A DNA stretch of 64,000 nucleotides. Origin: Vicia villosa (Eukaryota; Streptophyta; Magnoliopsida; Fabales; Fabaceae). The translations under genes and the position numbers were made by a program. Under the pieces are notes generated by a model. The model ran no database searches, had not been told where the DNA came from, and saw nothing but the letters and a program-made list of their open reading frames with translations. Positions 12,886-24,400 of the stretch are shown here, one piece after another. The stretch covers positions 28,027,915 through 28,091,914 of the forward strand of contig NC_081186.1 of assembly GCF_029867415.1 (NCBI RefSeq), in the 5' to 3' direction. The number at the start of each line of letters is the position of its first letter. Positions within the stretch are counted from its first letter, which is position 1.

Positions 12886-12961
12886 GTTCAATTGTCTTAA
12901 ACCTGAAGGTGTAGAGTGGTTTGTATGCCAGTCGGTATCTGAAGGTGGAAGATGATTGAAC
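12886..12961 (-). other. Polypurine-tract-proximal hairpin of A
   Basis: On the minus strand GTTCAAT (12955-12961) pairs with ATTGAAC (12886-12892). TCTT pairs with AAGA and ACCT pairs with AGGT further in. Compared with D, the outermost pair is G-C instead of T-A, a compensatory change. Confidence 0.6.
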
Positions 12962-13127
12962 ACTAGAATACCAAGAAATTTGCCCTAGCTGAAGTAGGGA
13001 CCTTTGTCTGAGATGGGCTTGAAGATGCCATCTGGTGTTGTGAGTATCAAGTGTTTTGAGAAGTAGTTATTTGAATGTTGATCGTTACGGAACTGCTTTT
13101 AGATTTTGAAAAGTTGATCTGAAGGAA

Positions 13128-13333
13128 GATCGTTAAGGAACCGTTCAAGGTATCGACTTAACTCTGAAAGTGGATCATTAAGGAACCGTCCAAGGTATCG
13201 ACTTAACTCCCCAGTTAGATCATTAAGGAACCGTCCAAGGTATCGACTTAACTCCCCAGGTAGATCATTAAGGAACCGTCCAAGGTATCGACTTAGATCT
13301 AAAGGTAGATTGTTAAGGAACCGTCTAAGGTAT
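13128..13333. repeat. 45-bp tandem repeat in 3' UTR of A
   Basis: Five copies start at 13128, 13173, 13218, 13263 and 13308; a weaker copy precedes them. On the minus strand each unit contains GATACCTTGGACGGTTCC, nearly the same core as the 47-bp array of D. LTR B interrupts the last copy inside that core. Confidence 0.9.
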
Positions 13334-14269
13334 TGTGAGTGTCGTTTTTTTTACCTCCCCGTTTCACTTGGGAGGACGGCACGCTAGACCCTTCACGCGA
13401 AATTTGGAAGGAGAATGCGCCCGTGGTGGGAGGAATTTTATTTCAGTTCTTCCTACGATATCACACGAACTTTCTTATTTGTCCTACGAGTAGGAAAGGG
13501 GAAAAAAGATCTCAACTAAACCCTAGGAGTTTGCTAAGTGTGGGGATTTCACCTAGACTAGAAATTTTGGAGTCCGGGAGGTCAGTTATACATAGGGAAG
13601 TGTTTAAACACCCTACATATCTGTAGTACTCTACAGGAACCTTCTCTGTGTCTAAATGTGTTTGTGCTGCTAATGATTATTGGGAAAGTTTCTCCTTTGT
13701 GTTAGGAGAAGGAATTGAATTGATTAAAAGAAAGATAGACAGACAGACTGACTATTTTTGGTATTTTATTAGCTCGCTGAGATTCCTTGTGAACCTCATG
13801 CCTACATATCCCTAATGGAAGTCAGAGCTTAATGTAGTTCGGGGAACTAATTAATTATTAATTATTTTTGGGTGCCTTGCTTGAAGCTCAAGGTTGAAGC
13901 TTGAATTAAATCTCTGTTTACGGTAAAGAGACATGAATTTATCTTTACAGAGAGGTATTTCTACTATTCCACCACAAACATTAAAAGAGTGATAGAATAA
14001 CTGAATTCATTTCATTAAGAGAGTGACCTTACTTGTGTGTTTGCAAGTATGCTAGTATCTCTTAAATGAAAGAAAGACGCTCGCCCAAATTAGGGAAAGT
14101 TACCACATGTCTGGGTTTTACTGCCAGCTCATGCCTTTCAAAATCCTAAATGGGAGACTTGATTAAAATGAAATGTAATGTTTGTTTGTTTGAATGTGGT
14201 GAGATAGAAGAAAGATCTCTCTATAGAGATAAGCTATGTCTATCTACTGTATAAAAGATTTGATTTTTT

Positions 14270-15600
14270 AGCTGGCTTGTATGAGGCCCAAGCTTGAGGC
14301 TTTTTGATTGATTGATTATTATTATGACTCTGGGAGAAAACTCCACTGGGGATTAATTTACAAGGGATTTTTATGTTCTGTACAAAGCCCAGAATTGAGG
14401 CTGACTCTACTTAGGGAAAATATTATTTTCTGCCTTCTACAAAGCCCAAGGTTGTGGCGGACTCTTAAATAAACTGAGTATGGATGACTCTAATAGGGAA
14501 AAGATCCTAGATGTTAGGAATCTTTGACACACGACATATGGTTTATCTGCCTTGTACAAAGCCCAAGGTTGTGGCTACTGAATGATGAAGGACTCACTGG
14601 GGAGACTCTATTATCTGTCTTGTACAATGCCCAAGGTTGAGGCTGACTATTAACAGGGGAGTTTTATTGTTTTGGTGCCTTGTATGAAGCCCAAGGTTGA
14701 GGCTAACTGTTTTTGTTGGGTTTTGACTCTACTGAAGGATTTATTTATTAAAAGACTGATTTTTGGAAGCTAACCCTTTCCAGGGATTTTGACTCAGCTG
14801 GTGAAATTGTCTGTTAAAAGACTGATTTTTGTCATGTTTTTGGAGGCTGACCCTTTCCAGGGGTTTTATTCTTTTAAACAGGTTTTTATTAATTGACTTT
14901 GGAGGCTAACCCTTTCCAGGGGTTTTGACTCTTTTGGGGAAATTATCTCCTAAGAGAAATGAATCTTTGGATTTGAAGAAGTGATTTTGGAGGCTAACCC
15001 TTTCCAGGGGTTTTTGTTAAGATGAAAGAATGATGTGGAGGCTAACCCTTTCCAGGGGTTTTTGTTAAAATGATTGGCAGAAAGATTATCTAGTGGAGAC
15101 TTCTTGTTTAAAGCCCAAGATGAAGGTTGACTCTTGCTGAGGATAAGCAAAACATGGATCCTAGACTCTGCTAAGGAAAATTGATGAAGATAAGGGTGAC
15201 AGAGACTGTCCATGTCTCTCATTCCAAAAGGTGTACTCAATGTAAAATTGAGACAAACTTAGCTTGTTTAAAGTCTGGTTTAAAGAATGGAAGAAACTCA
15301 CCAGGGTATGTTAAAAGGTGACTAAAGACCTGTTCCTATGTTTATAAGAAACCTGATGGGTCCTTGTATACAAGCTCAAGAGGAAGCTGGAAATGCTTTT
15401 AAGAAGCCTGTGGGTCCTTGTACAAAGCCCAAGAGGAGGCTAATCGAGGGTCATCGAGGGTCCTTGTTATAGCACAAGAGAAAGCTATGTGGTTTTGAAC
15501 TTATTTTGGCTTTAAGCAAATGGGTAAGAGGTTTCACCGGGAATAATTCCTCTTTGGGTGGATGTGTCCTATTTTTTTTTAGCCTTCACCGGGAAGACAT
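14270..15600. repeat. Degenerate minisatellite zone in LTR B
   Basis: Two interspersed motifs recur. GTACAAAGCCCAAGGTTG-like phrases occur about eight times. GGAGGCTAACCCTTTCCAGG occurs about five times between 14762 and 15060. Spacing is irregular, so this is a diverged array rather than a clean satellite. Confidence 0.75.
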
Positions 15601-15820
15601 TCTCAATCCTAGGTCATATTCCTATAATATATATATATAGTTTAACTGTCCTAAGGTTTATACTCAAACGTAGTTCTAAACTAATATATATGCACATTTT
15701 ATATTTGACAGTAATTTAAATAAAGACTGTAAATGGAAAGCTTGTAAAGCCTAACCTGGATGGAGTGGAGGCCATTGAAGAAGTATGTACAGAGCCTCAA
15801 CAGTAATTGGTGGATAACAG

Positions 15821-15823
<3 letters not shown>

Positions 15824-15886
<63 letters not shown>
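15824..15886. repeat. TA microsatellite in LTR B
   Basis: An uninterrupted run of about 31 TA dinucleotides. It creates spurious Tyr-Ile ORFs on both strands. Confidence 0.97.
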
Positions 15887-15889
<3 letters not shown>

Positions 15890-16566
15890 AAACAGTTAAT
15901 GGTTTTTGAAAATAGAAGAAGTGAAGATGGACATAGGTCACATAGGTATCTGAAGAGTTTCACCGGGAATAATGCCCTTCAAATACCAGAAGAATGTTTT
16001 GAAAACAGAAAGAAGATTTTGAAAATACAGTTTTGAAAACAAGCTAAGAAGAGAAGAAGGTGTTGGGACTTACACTCTATTAAAGGCCCACTTAAAAATG
16101 ATTTACTGTTTATGAGAAACAGTTGAAAATGATTGAAATGATATAAGGTTTTGTTGTTTGAAAACCTTAATCATCCGATTAATCGGAGATTGAAAACAGT
16201 TTTGCAAATTGACAAAAGTCAACTTAATCAAGGTAAAGATAAAATCTATACCTAATTAAGACCTAAGTGATTAGGGTTTTATCATAAAATTATTCACAAG
16301 AATAATTAGGTCAAAACAAAATAAAAATGTATATTTAAAGTATTTAAGAAAACACTTAAAACATATTATTTTAAACCTAATAAAAATATATGAAATAAAT
16401 AATATTTTTATGATTTTTTTGATCATTTATAAAATAGGTATATTAAATAACAAGTGTGTGAAAAATGAAGTGAAAATGGATTAGTTTGATAGGTTAAATA
16501 ATTATGTGAAATTTGTGAATAAAACAAAGGAAAATAGTGGTAAAAAATTGGGTTTGTCTCCTTCAA

Positions 16567-16620
16567 GGCTTGAACCCACGCCCTATAGGTTACCAAACAA
16601 AACAAATACCAACTGGGCCA
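16567..16620 (-). other. tRNA-like module 2
   Basis: On the minus strand TGGCCCAGTTGG fits the tRNA A-box consensus. GGGTTCAAGCC, a B-box-like element, lies about 31 bases further on. No acceptor stem was found, so it is not called a tRNA gene. Confidence 0.5.
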
Positions 16621-16720
16621 CGCGTGTGGCTTATTTAAGAAGGGAGCCCATATGATTATATGTAGAACAAAGCAATGAATGAGCTAAAAAAGAAAATAAA
16701 TGAACAAAAGGTCTGAGGGG

Positions 16721-16784
16721 GGGATCGAACCCCAGACCTAAGGCAAGGCAAGGCTTTTGGACGCGCGCTGTAACCACTAGGACA
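16721..16784 (-). other. tRNA-like module 3
   Basis: On the minus strand TGTCCTAGTGGTTA resembles an Asp/Glu-type A-box region. GGGGTTCGATCCC, a near-perfect B box able to form a T-arm, lies about 37 bases further on. The part between them (GCCTTGCCTTGCCTT) is repetitive and unlike an anticodon arm. Confidence 0.5.
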
Positions 16785-17590
16785 CTACCATTCATTCGTA
16801 TATGACACAGCTATCATTGAAAATAAGATAAACTCAATTCTGGGAAATTAAAAAAAAATGGCGCCACCATCTTCATCTTCAACCTCAAGCTTCAAGATTT
16901 GAAATTTTGCTATCTCCTTCGTTTCTCAACTAAACTTAAAGATGTAAACATGGATTTTGCTCGTTTTTGAACGAGGATCATGATGGTATCCTTTAATTTC
17001 ATTTATTTTTAGTGTAACTCAAAATTCGCACGCATGAACACTAAGAACCCTAAAACTGAAATTTAACATGAAATACTCTATATGCATGATATGATGCAAT
17101 TGATTGAGGGCTAATGATCCTTAAAGGTGCAGAAACCAATTGGTAACCTCATTTCTAATTTATCATGCGTGAATTATAGAGTTTGAAGTTCTTGAAACTT
17201 ACCTGAAAAATGAAGATTTGGCTCTGATCAAAGTGTGTTGCAGAGTTGTTGCAACGGTCCAGATAGCTTCAGTGATCCTCCTGGAAGGTGTTGAGATGCT
17301 TAACTTGGACTGTAAGTGCCCAGAACCTCTTGCTCGACCCCAACTGCAACAGCTCCAAGTGAGAGGTGAAGATGATGATTCTCCACGCCCAGAAGTATTC
17401 CAGAGGTCTGGATCACCTCTAAATGCTTCCCCCAATGTGTTTGAATACTTACTTCCAAAGAGAGACCTTTGGTTTGAAGAATCCGAGTCTTCTTGCCAAA
17501 GGACCTTTGAAAAAACTAAGTATGAAGAAAGAAGAGAGAAAGCAAGAATTCTGTTGCTTTGGTGTGATTTTCTACTGAGGTATGCCCTCC

Positions 17591-17600
17591 TATTTATAGG
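17591..17600 (-). promoter_or_regulatory. TATA box of LTR B
   Basis: The minus strand reads CCTATAAATA, a strong plant TATA match, about 1.25 kb into the LTR. It is followed about 390 bases later by a CAG/GTAAGT site. Confidence 0.6.
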
Positions 17601-18862
17601 CAAATGGTTCAGTATAGTTGCAGAGGAGTGAGCTTGCTTAGTGAGGTTGATTTGGTTTTCTTGGCCATGAAGGAAGTTTGCAAATATCTCTTATGCAATG
17701 ATGAGAATTTTGATTCCATTTGATCAATCCCCTAGCCCTCGATTTTGCTTGATCTCAGGGGACAATTCTGAGACAGAAATGAGCTCTAATTGGTTGGTGA
17801 GAAGATTCCTTGGGTGATTCATCAATTTGCCATAAATTCCCAAATGTAATCATTACATAATCACATACAGCTTCAAAGTTGGATGAAAACTAGGTTAAAA
17901 CACTTAGAAAAATTTCTAAGTTTTTATAACCTAAAGCTTCAAAATTCCAAATCTCTTAAATGGTTGATCTTTTGAAAAAAGTTCCTATGTAAGATGTTGT
18001 TTTATTTTGCAAGATCTACAACTTTCATGTTGGAAGTTTTTTGAGTTGTGTAGGTGAAATTTTGAGTTCCCACAATGCCCTCAAAAACCCTAATTCCCGA
18101 CTTTTTGCTCCTTGATGATTCTTATTGAATTTATTTGGTCAAATGACTTTAATATCCATATATTGATGATATTGATCTTTGAAAGTCATGGTTTGACCAA
18201 AAATCTTAAAAGTCAAAGGTGATCCCATACAGTTGACTTTTTCCAGATAAAGTGAGATTTTGGACTTTTGTGTGGAATCAAGATCTTCTCCTCAAATGAG
18301 TGATGTAAATAGGTTATATTGAGGTAGTAGAGGTTCTTGAATCATGTCTTGAGTTTTGGATCCATGCCCTGATTAAAAGTCAACTATCCAGATGAATTAG
18401 GTTAAAAACCCTAATTGTCGACCAGATGAAAATGATGACTGTAGGCTTTGAATTGAGGTGTGATGTCCAGTGGATCTTTTCATATGAGCTATTTGAATAT
18501 GATTGATGTCTTTGAATGATCCCCTGGGGCTTTTTAGGGTTTCCCAAAGGTGATCCCTGATTTTAGTACTTGATAGGCTCAAAAACCCTAGTCTGGTGAC
18601 CTGAGTAAACCTGTACTCAGATGACTGGGTGTCTAATCAATCATAGGTGAATATAAAAGTGAAGCTTTTGAGTCCTATGATTGTTTTAGAGACCAATCCT
18701 TCTATTGATTGATCCTTTGCCTGAGTTTTCTTGTCTTTGAGCATCCTTAATCAAATGCCAGATGAAGAAGTGACTGCTCTGGGTACTTGCTCTGACCTGA
18801 TGAAAATGCTGAAGATATGTCATCTCAGGGGGGGTCAAAAATTAGGGTATGACAGATGCCCC

Positions 18863-18935
18863 TATTTAAGTTTCTTTTATCCGGAGGGAGAGAGATTGAT
18901 ATCTCGATCTCTCCTGCGTGAAAGAGACTTAAATA
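18863..18935 (-). other. Polypurine-tract-proximal palindrome of B
   Basis: TATTTAAG (18863-18870) pairs with CTTAAATA (18928-18935). GAGAGAT (18890-18896) pairs with ATCTCTC (18907-18913) inside it. The sequence is unrelated to the A/C/D hairpin but occupies the same place next to the purine tract. Confidence 0.6.
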
Positions 18936-19231
18936 TCAAAGAATGCCCGAATTTTGGGCGCTCCTGAGATGTTGTAATTGATAAAATCTTTTCATGAACT
19001 GATCCCGTTGTCGCACTTAGCGGGGGATGAGGAGACAAACTCCTGTAGGAATATGTTATGTGGATTCTGGTGAATGGATGGCAATGTAGGGTGCACAATC
19101 CATCTTCTTTAACTAAGTGTTGATACTTAGAAAAAGGTAAACAACCTCCCCTCGTTTCGGATGTCCATCTCGAAACTGGTCTAAGTTGTGATTTTGGACA
19201 ATATCTCAGATAAAGAGAAATTCTCCAAAGA

Positions 19232-19535
19232 TTTGTTTCCTCATCAAACTTCTCATCAGCACTCGGAGATGAGACGCCATTTGATGGTAATAAAGAAACT
19301 TCAAAGGTTTGTTTCCTCATCAAACTTCTCATCAGCACTTGGAGATGAGACGCCATTTGATGGTAATAAAGAAACTTCAAAGGTTTGTTCCCTCATCAAA
19401 CTTCTCATCAGCACTTGGAGATGAGACGCCATTTGATGGTAATAAAGAAACTTCAAAGGTTTGTTTCCTCATCAAACTTCTCATCAGCACTTGGAGATGA
19501 GACGCCATTTGATGGTAATAAAGAAACTTCACCAT
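19232..19535. repeat. 76-bp tandem repeat, four copies
   Basis: Copies begin at 19232, 19308, 19384 and 19460 with TTTGTTTCCTCATCAAACTT (one copy reads TTTGTTCCC). They are nearly identical, so the amplification is recent. Small ORFs on both strands here are repeat artefacts. Confidence 0.95.
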
Positions 19536-19609
19536 CTTCCCTTTTGACTTGACGTCTTGAAAGAATGTCATATGGCCTCATGATCTTTTGAGGGGCTAAT
19601 GACTTTGCT

Positions 19610-20450
19610 TGAAAGCAGACAACTGTTTTCGGGGTGAAAACCCACATTCATCGACTTGTGCCAGGGAACCAACAAACTATTTTCCTAAGAGGAGAACCGC
19701 CATTTGTCGACTCTGAAGGGGATGAAACATCCCAGAAACAGACAAACTGTTTAAAGAAACTGCCATTTGTCGATCTCTTGAATGTTTTAACAGACAAACT
19801 GTCTTTCCTTGGGGAAAGACTGCCATTCGCCAATTGCTAGGGGAACAAACTGTCTTCTACTGGGAGAGACCGCCATTTGTTGACCCTGCTGTGAAAGAAA
19901 GTGAGCAAACTGTCTTCTGCCGAAAGAGACTGCCATTTGCTGACCTTGTTGAGGAATCTTTAAGCGAAACGAACTGTCTTCATGAAGAAGGCTGCCATTC
20001 GTTATTTCTGTCCGAAAAAGTGAGTGAACTGTCTTTTGCCGAAAGAGACTGCCATTCACTGACTCCGCTGGGGATCATTTGTCGATCTGCTGGGGAGATT
20101 CCAAATTATGTTCTTTGACGAAAAGTGGCATCTCTTGACCCTGCTTGGGAAATACCAAACTGTTTTCTTTGACGAAGAGTGGCATCTCTTGACCCTGCTG
20201 GGGAAATACCAAACTGTTTTTCCAGGAGGAAAAACTACCACTTGTCAATTATGTCGGGGAATCCACACTTCTTGGGGAAGAGAACCGCTCATTGACCCTG
20301 TGGGGAATTCCAAAATGCGAAATAGACTATCTCATCTGAAGAAGACTGTCGAGTGTCACTCTGCGGGAGAATCTTGGCTGAGGAACTCCAAAAGTGAATA
20401 AACTATCTCTTTGAGGGAGACTACCATTTGTTGACTTGCTTGGGGAATTT
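19610..20450. repeat. Degenerate tandem zone in 3' UTR of B
   Basis: A unit of roughly 60-75 bases recurs about ten times around AACTGTCTT...GAGACTGCCATTTGT(C/T)GA. Two adjacent copies (20120-20220) are nearly identical over GTGGCATCTCTTGACCCTGC. ORFs here are by-products of the repeat. Confidence 0.75.
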
Positions 20451-21284
20451 GGGTGTATGAACCTTCTTCATGAAGAAGAAAAACCCTTTCACAACTTCGC
20501 AGGGGAATCTCGAGTATATGTCCAAGTAATTTGGGTATTAACACGATCAAAACTTGGCTAGACTATGCTCATTACGCAAATATGATGTGAGACAAAATGC
20601 ATGAATATTACGATGATTATGAAATGCAAAGTGAATGTGAATAGAATTGTCGCGGATGTAAAATCCTATGATACGACTCAAATCTTGTTGATCAGAAGAT
20701 GTCTTCTTCTTGTAGTTCGAACTCTGTTGGGGATACCTGGTTATCAGTTGTCCGCTGTCCGAAGTGAGTAATATGAATTGAAGTGAAGATCCATCATCGG
20801 GAGATGTTCACAAAGCGACCTCATGGGGAAATCTTGGTTCCCGGAGTCTCAACCGTTCTCGGAGTAGCTGTTTGCATTCATCCTATTGTTTGTAAACCTT
20901 AGAAAGAAAATTTCACCTCTATTTTTGCAAGTAAATTCATTTTATTTTATGAAAACATTTGTTTCAAGAAAATGACTGTTTAAACTTAAAATGCATTTCA
21001 AGAAACTGAATAAGACTAGATTGCAAAGGAAAGCACAAGGCTCAAATTATTGTATATGGAATGGTAATCAGCCAAATGCTTGATTCCATGGAGTATTTAC
21101 AAAGTTGGAAATTGGTAATTTTTCGGGAAAAGGGCTACGATGAAACGTGACGAGCGTTATCTTTCCCTTCCAATCCGAGTTGCGCTGTATTCGTGCTTCG
21201 TAGAAGATGACCTACTGCTGATGAATACTCCGCTATGGATTTTTGAATGATCAAGTTGGTCCTGAACACAGTTACTTGCCATAT

Positions 21285-21453
21285 ATCCCTAACTTTTGCG
21301 TAAACTACCCCTTTCGGGTTTTAAGTTTACCGGGATTGATTATTTATTTTTTATGTCTCTAAGTTTTGCCTGAATCGCCCTTTCGGGTTTTCGATTCACC
21401 GAGACGCTCTTTTTTGCCTAAGTCGCTCTTTGCGAGTTTTCAACTTAGCGAGC
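21285..21453 (-). other. Triple stem-loop region after integrase of B
   Basis: On the minus strand there are three modules in a row. Module 1: CTAAGTTG (21448-21441) pairs with CGACTTAG (21425-21418), closed by GCTC/GAGC. Module 2: TGAATCG (21398-21392) pairs with CGATTCA (21377-21371), closed by GTCTC/GAGAC. Module 3: GTAAACT (21330-21324) pairs with AGTTTAC (21306-21300), closed by ATCCC/GGGAT. Loops carry AAAA and, in modules 2 and 3, CCC-GAAA-GGG; the 3' side of each inner stem is followed by GCAAAA. D has the same architecture with changed stem sequences. Confidence 0.75.
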
Positions 21454-21468
21454 TGTTCTTTTAATTAT

Positions 21469-24400
21469 TTAGGCGAAGTATTGCTTGACTGCGTCGACGT
21501 TCACAGGACGGGTGAATTCTTCTCCATCCATAGTCGTGAGTATTAAGGCTCCTCCTGAGAAAGCTCTCTTGACCACGTAGGGGCCGTCATAATTGGGAGT
21601 CCATTTCCCTCTCGAATCTGTGCGAAAAGATTGAATCTTTTTGAGTACAAGGTCGCCTTCTTTGATTGTGCGAGGTCGAACCTTTTTGTCGAAAGCTTTC
21701 TTCATTCTTTGTTGATATAGCTGACCGTGGCATAAAGCTGCCATGCGCTTTTCTTCGATTAAGTTTAATTCATCGAATCTGCTTTGACACCACTCGGCTT
21801 CTGTTAATTTTGCCTCCATCAAGACTCTAATTGATGGGATCTCAACCTCTATGGGTAGGACTGCTTCCATGCCATATACAAGGGAGAAAGGAGTTGCTCC
21901 AGTCGAAGTACGTACTGATGTACGGTAACCATGAAGAGCATACGGGAGCATTTCATGCCAATCTTTCTAAGTGATGACCATCTTCTGAACGATTTTCTTG
22001 ATGTTTTTGTTAGCTGCTTCTACAGCTCCATTCATCTTTGGTCTGTAAGGAGATGAGTTGTGATGCTCAATCTTGAATTCTTCACAAAGCTCCTTCATCA
22101 TTTTGTTATTCAAATTTGACCCATTGTCAGTGATTATCTTTCTAGGAATGCCGTAGCGACAGATGATGTGATCCTTGATAAACCTTACGACAACTTGTCT
22201 TGTAACGTTTGCATATGAAGCTGCTTCAACCCATTTGGTAAAATAGTCTATAGCTACCAAGATGAAGCGATGTCCGTTGGACGCTTTTGGCTCGATCATT
22301 CCAATCATGTCGATTCCCCACATGGAGAAAGGCCAAGGGGAAGAGAGTATGTTGAGAAGAGATGGTGGCACATGAATTCTATCGGCGTAGATCTGACATT
22401 TGTGACACATCTTTGCGTACTGGTAGCAATCTGACTCCATCGTCAACCAATAATATCCTGCTCTCAGTATTTTCCTTGTCATGGTATGTCCATTGGTGTG
22501 AGTACCAAAGGAACCTTCATGTATTTCTCTCATGAGTACTTCTGCTTCTTTTCTGTCAACGCATCTGAGCAGAACCATGTCGAAGTTTCTCTTGTACAGA
22601 ACATCTTCATTTAGGAAGAATCTACAAGCTAACCTTCTCAAAGTCTTTCTATCTTTCTTTGACGCCCCAAGAGGGTACTCTTGCTTTTGAAGAATGTTCT
22701 TGATGTCGTGATACCACGGTTTGTCGTCGATGATTGCTTCTACTGTGAAAACATGAGCGGGCCTATCCAGGCGCATAACATCGATCCGAGGAATGTCATT
22801 CCAATGATTTATCCTAATCATGGAAGAGAGTGTGGCTAATGCATCAGCCAAGTTGTTTTCTTTGCGAGGAATGTGATGAAAATCTACCCTGTCGAAGAAT
22901 GGTAACAATCTTCTCGCGTAGTCTTTGTAAGGAATTAGCCCTGGTTGGCGTGTTTCCCATTCTCCTTTGATTTGATTAATGACCAAAGCAGAATCCCCGT
23001 ATACATCCAAGTGTTTAATTCTTAGTTCCACGGCTTCTTCGAGACCCATGATGCAAGCTTCATATTCGGCCTCATTGTTTGTGCACTTGAAAGTTAATCT
23101 GGCAGTAAATGGAATATGGGTACCTCGAGGAGTAACAATGATTGCCCCAATTCCTCGTCCATAAGCATTGACAGCTCCGTCAAAGATTAAGCCCCACTGG
23201 GATCCTATCTCAGGTCCTTCGTCTGGTAGTGGCTCGTCGCAATCTTTCATCTTGAGGTACATGACGTCCTCGTCCGGAAAGTCAAAACTGGTTGATTCAT
23301 GACCATTGAGTGGATGGTGAGCCAGGTGCTCAGCTAGAACGCTTCCTTTCACGGCTTTCTGTGCGTGATACTCAATGTCATATTCTGATAACAACATCTG
23401 CCAACGGGAAATTCTCCCAGTTAAAGCAGGCTTCTCAAAGATGTACTTGATTGGATCCATATGAGAGATCAAACAAGTAGTATGTCGAATCATGTACTGG
23501 CGGAGACGCTTGGCAGCCCAGGCCAAAGCACAACACGTCTTCTCGAGCATGGAGTAGCGGGATTCACAGTCAGTGAATTTCTTGCTTAGGTAGTAAATGG
23601 CATGCTCTTTTCTTCTCGTCTCGTCTTGCTGTCCAAGGACACAACCCATGGAATCTTCTAAGACAGTTAAGTACATTATCAAAGGTCTTCCTTCCACTGG
23701 AGGAGACAAAATGGGTGGTTCGAGCAGATATTCTTTAATGCTGTCGAACGTTTTCTGACAATCGTCTGTCCAGACGCAACTTTGATTTTTCCGTAGAAGT
23801 TTGAAAATAAGAGCGCAAGTTGCAGTCATGAGATATATGAATCTCGAGATGTAATTCAGACGTCCAAGAAATCCTCTAACTTGTTTCTCGGTTCTGGGTG
23901 AAGGCATTTCTTGAATTGCCTTGACTTTGTCTGGATCTACTTCAATTCCTCGTTTGCTGACAATGAAACCAAGGAGTTTTCATGAGTAGACACCAAAGGT
24001 GCACTTGTTGGGGTTCAGGCGAAGCTGAAACTTCCGTAAGCGTTGAAATAACTTTGTCAGATTTTGTATGTGATCTTCTTCATTTTCTGATTTGGCAATC
24101 ATGTCGTCCACATAGACTTCCACTTCTTTATGCATCATGTCGTGGAAAAGCGTAGTCATGGCTCTTTGATAAGTTGCCCCTGCGTTCTTTAGCCCAAAAG
24201 GCATAACACGATAGCAAAACGTGCCCCAGGGGGTGATGAAAGCTGTTTTCTCCATGTCTTCAGGTGCCATTTTGATTTGGTTGTATCCTGAAAATCCGTC
24301 CATGAACGAGAAAACTTTGGATTTTGCTGTACTGTCTACCAACATATCAATATGTGGTAAAGGAAAATCATCCTTAGGGCTAGCTTTGTTCAAATCTCTG

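Larger units (their letters stand above)
12877..13333 (-). mobile_element. A: residual 3' UTR with polypurine tract
   Basis: Directly upstream (minus strand) of LTR A lie the polypurine-like run CAGGGGCAG, a hairpin (12886-12961) and the box GATGGCATCTTCAAGCCCAT. A 45-bp tandem array at 13128-13333 follows. The stub is cut at 13333 by LTR B; the rest of A must lie beyond B, outside the window. Confidence 0.8.
13334..18854 (-). repeat. B: Ogre-like 3' LTR, about 5.5 kb
   Basis: On the minus strand it starts TGTCATACCCTAATTTTTGA beside a polypurine tract (GGGGCATC) and ends ...CGACACTCACA at 13334. It contains a TATA box at 17591-17600, a CAG/GTAAGT donor-like site at 17197-17205 and two tRNA-like modules (16567-16620 and 16721-16784). 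A TA microsatellite lies at 15824-15886 and a degenerate minisatellite zone at 14270-15600. The candidate target site on the left is GGTAT (13329-13333). The 134-codon minus ORF at 17199-17603 overlaps the TATA box and looks accidental. Confidence 0.82.
18855..21468 (-). mobile_element. B: 3' UTR
   Basis: This non-coding stretch lies between the integrase stop and LTR B. In minus-strand order it holds three stem-loop modules (21453-21285), a region without clear features (about 21280-20480), a degenerate tandem zone (20450-19610), a clean 76-bp array (19535-19232) and a hairpin beside the polypurine tract (18935-18863). The tandem sequences differ from those of A, C and D, as known for the hypervariable Ogre 3' UTR. 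Confidence 0.85.

Noticed and set aside
15699..16036. Tyr-Ile repeat ORFs across TA tracts (also at 41255-41455)
   Set aside because: Translation of a dinucleotide microsatellite.
16721..16793. Functional tRNA gene
   Set aside because: Good B box and fair A box but no acceptor stem or anticodon arm that I could draw.
17199..17603. 134-codon minus-strand ORF in LTR B
   Set aside because: It starts upstream of and overlaps the TATA box, shows no domain and has an overlapping ORF of similar length on the other strand.
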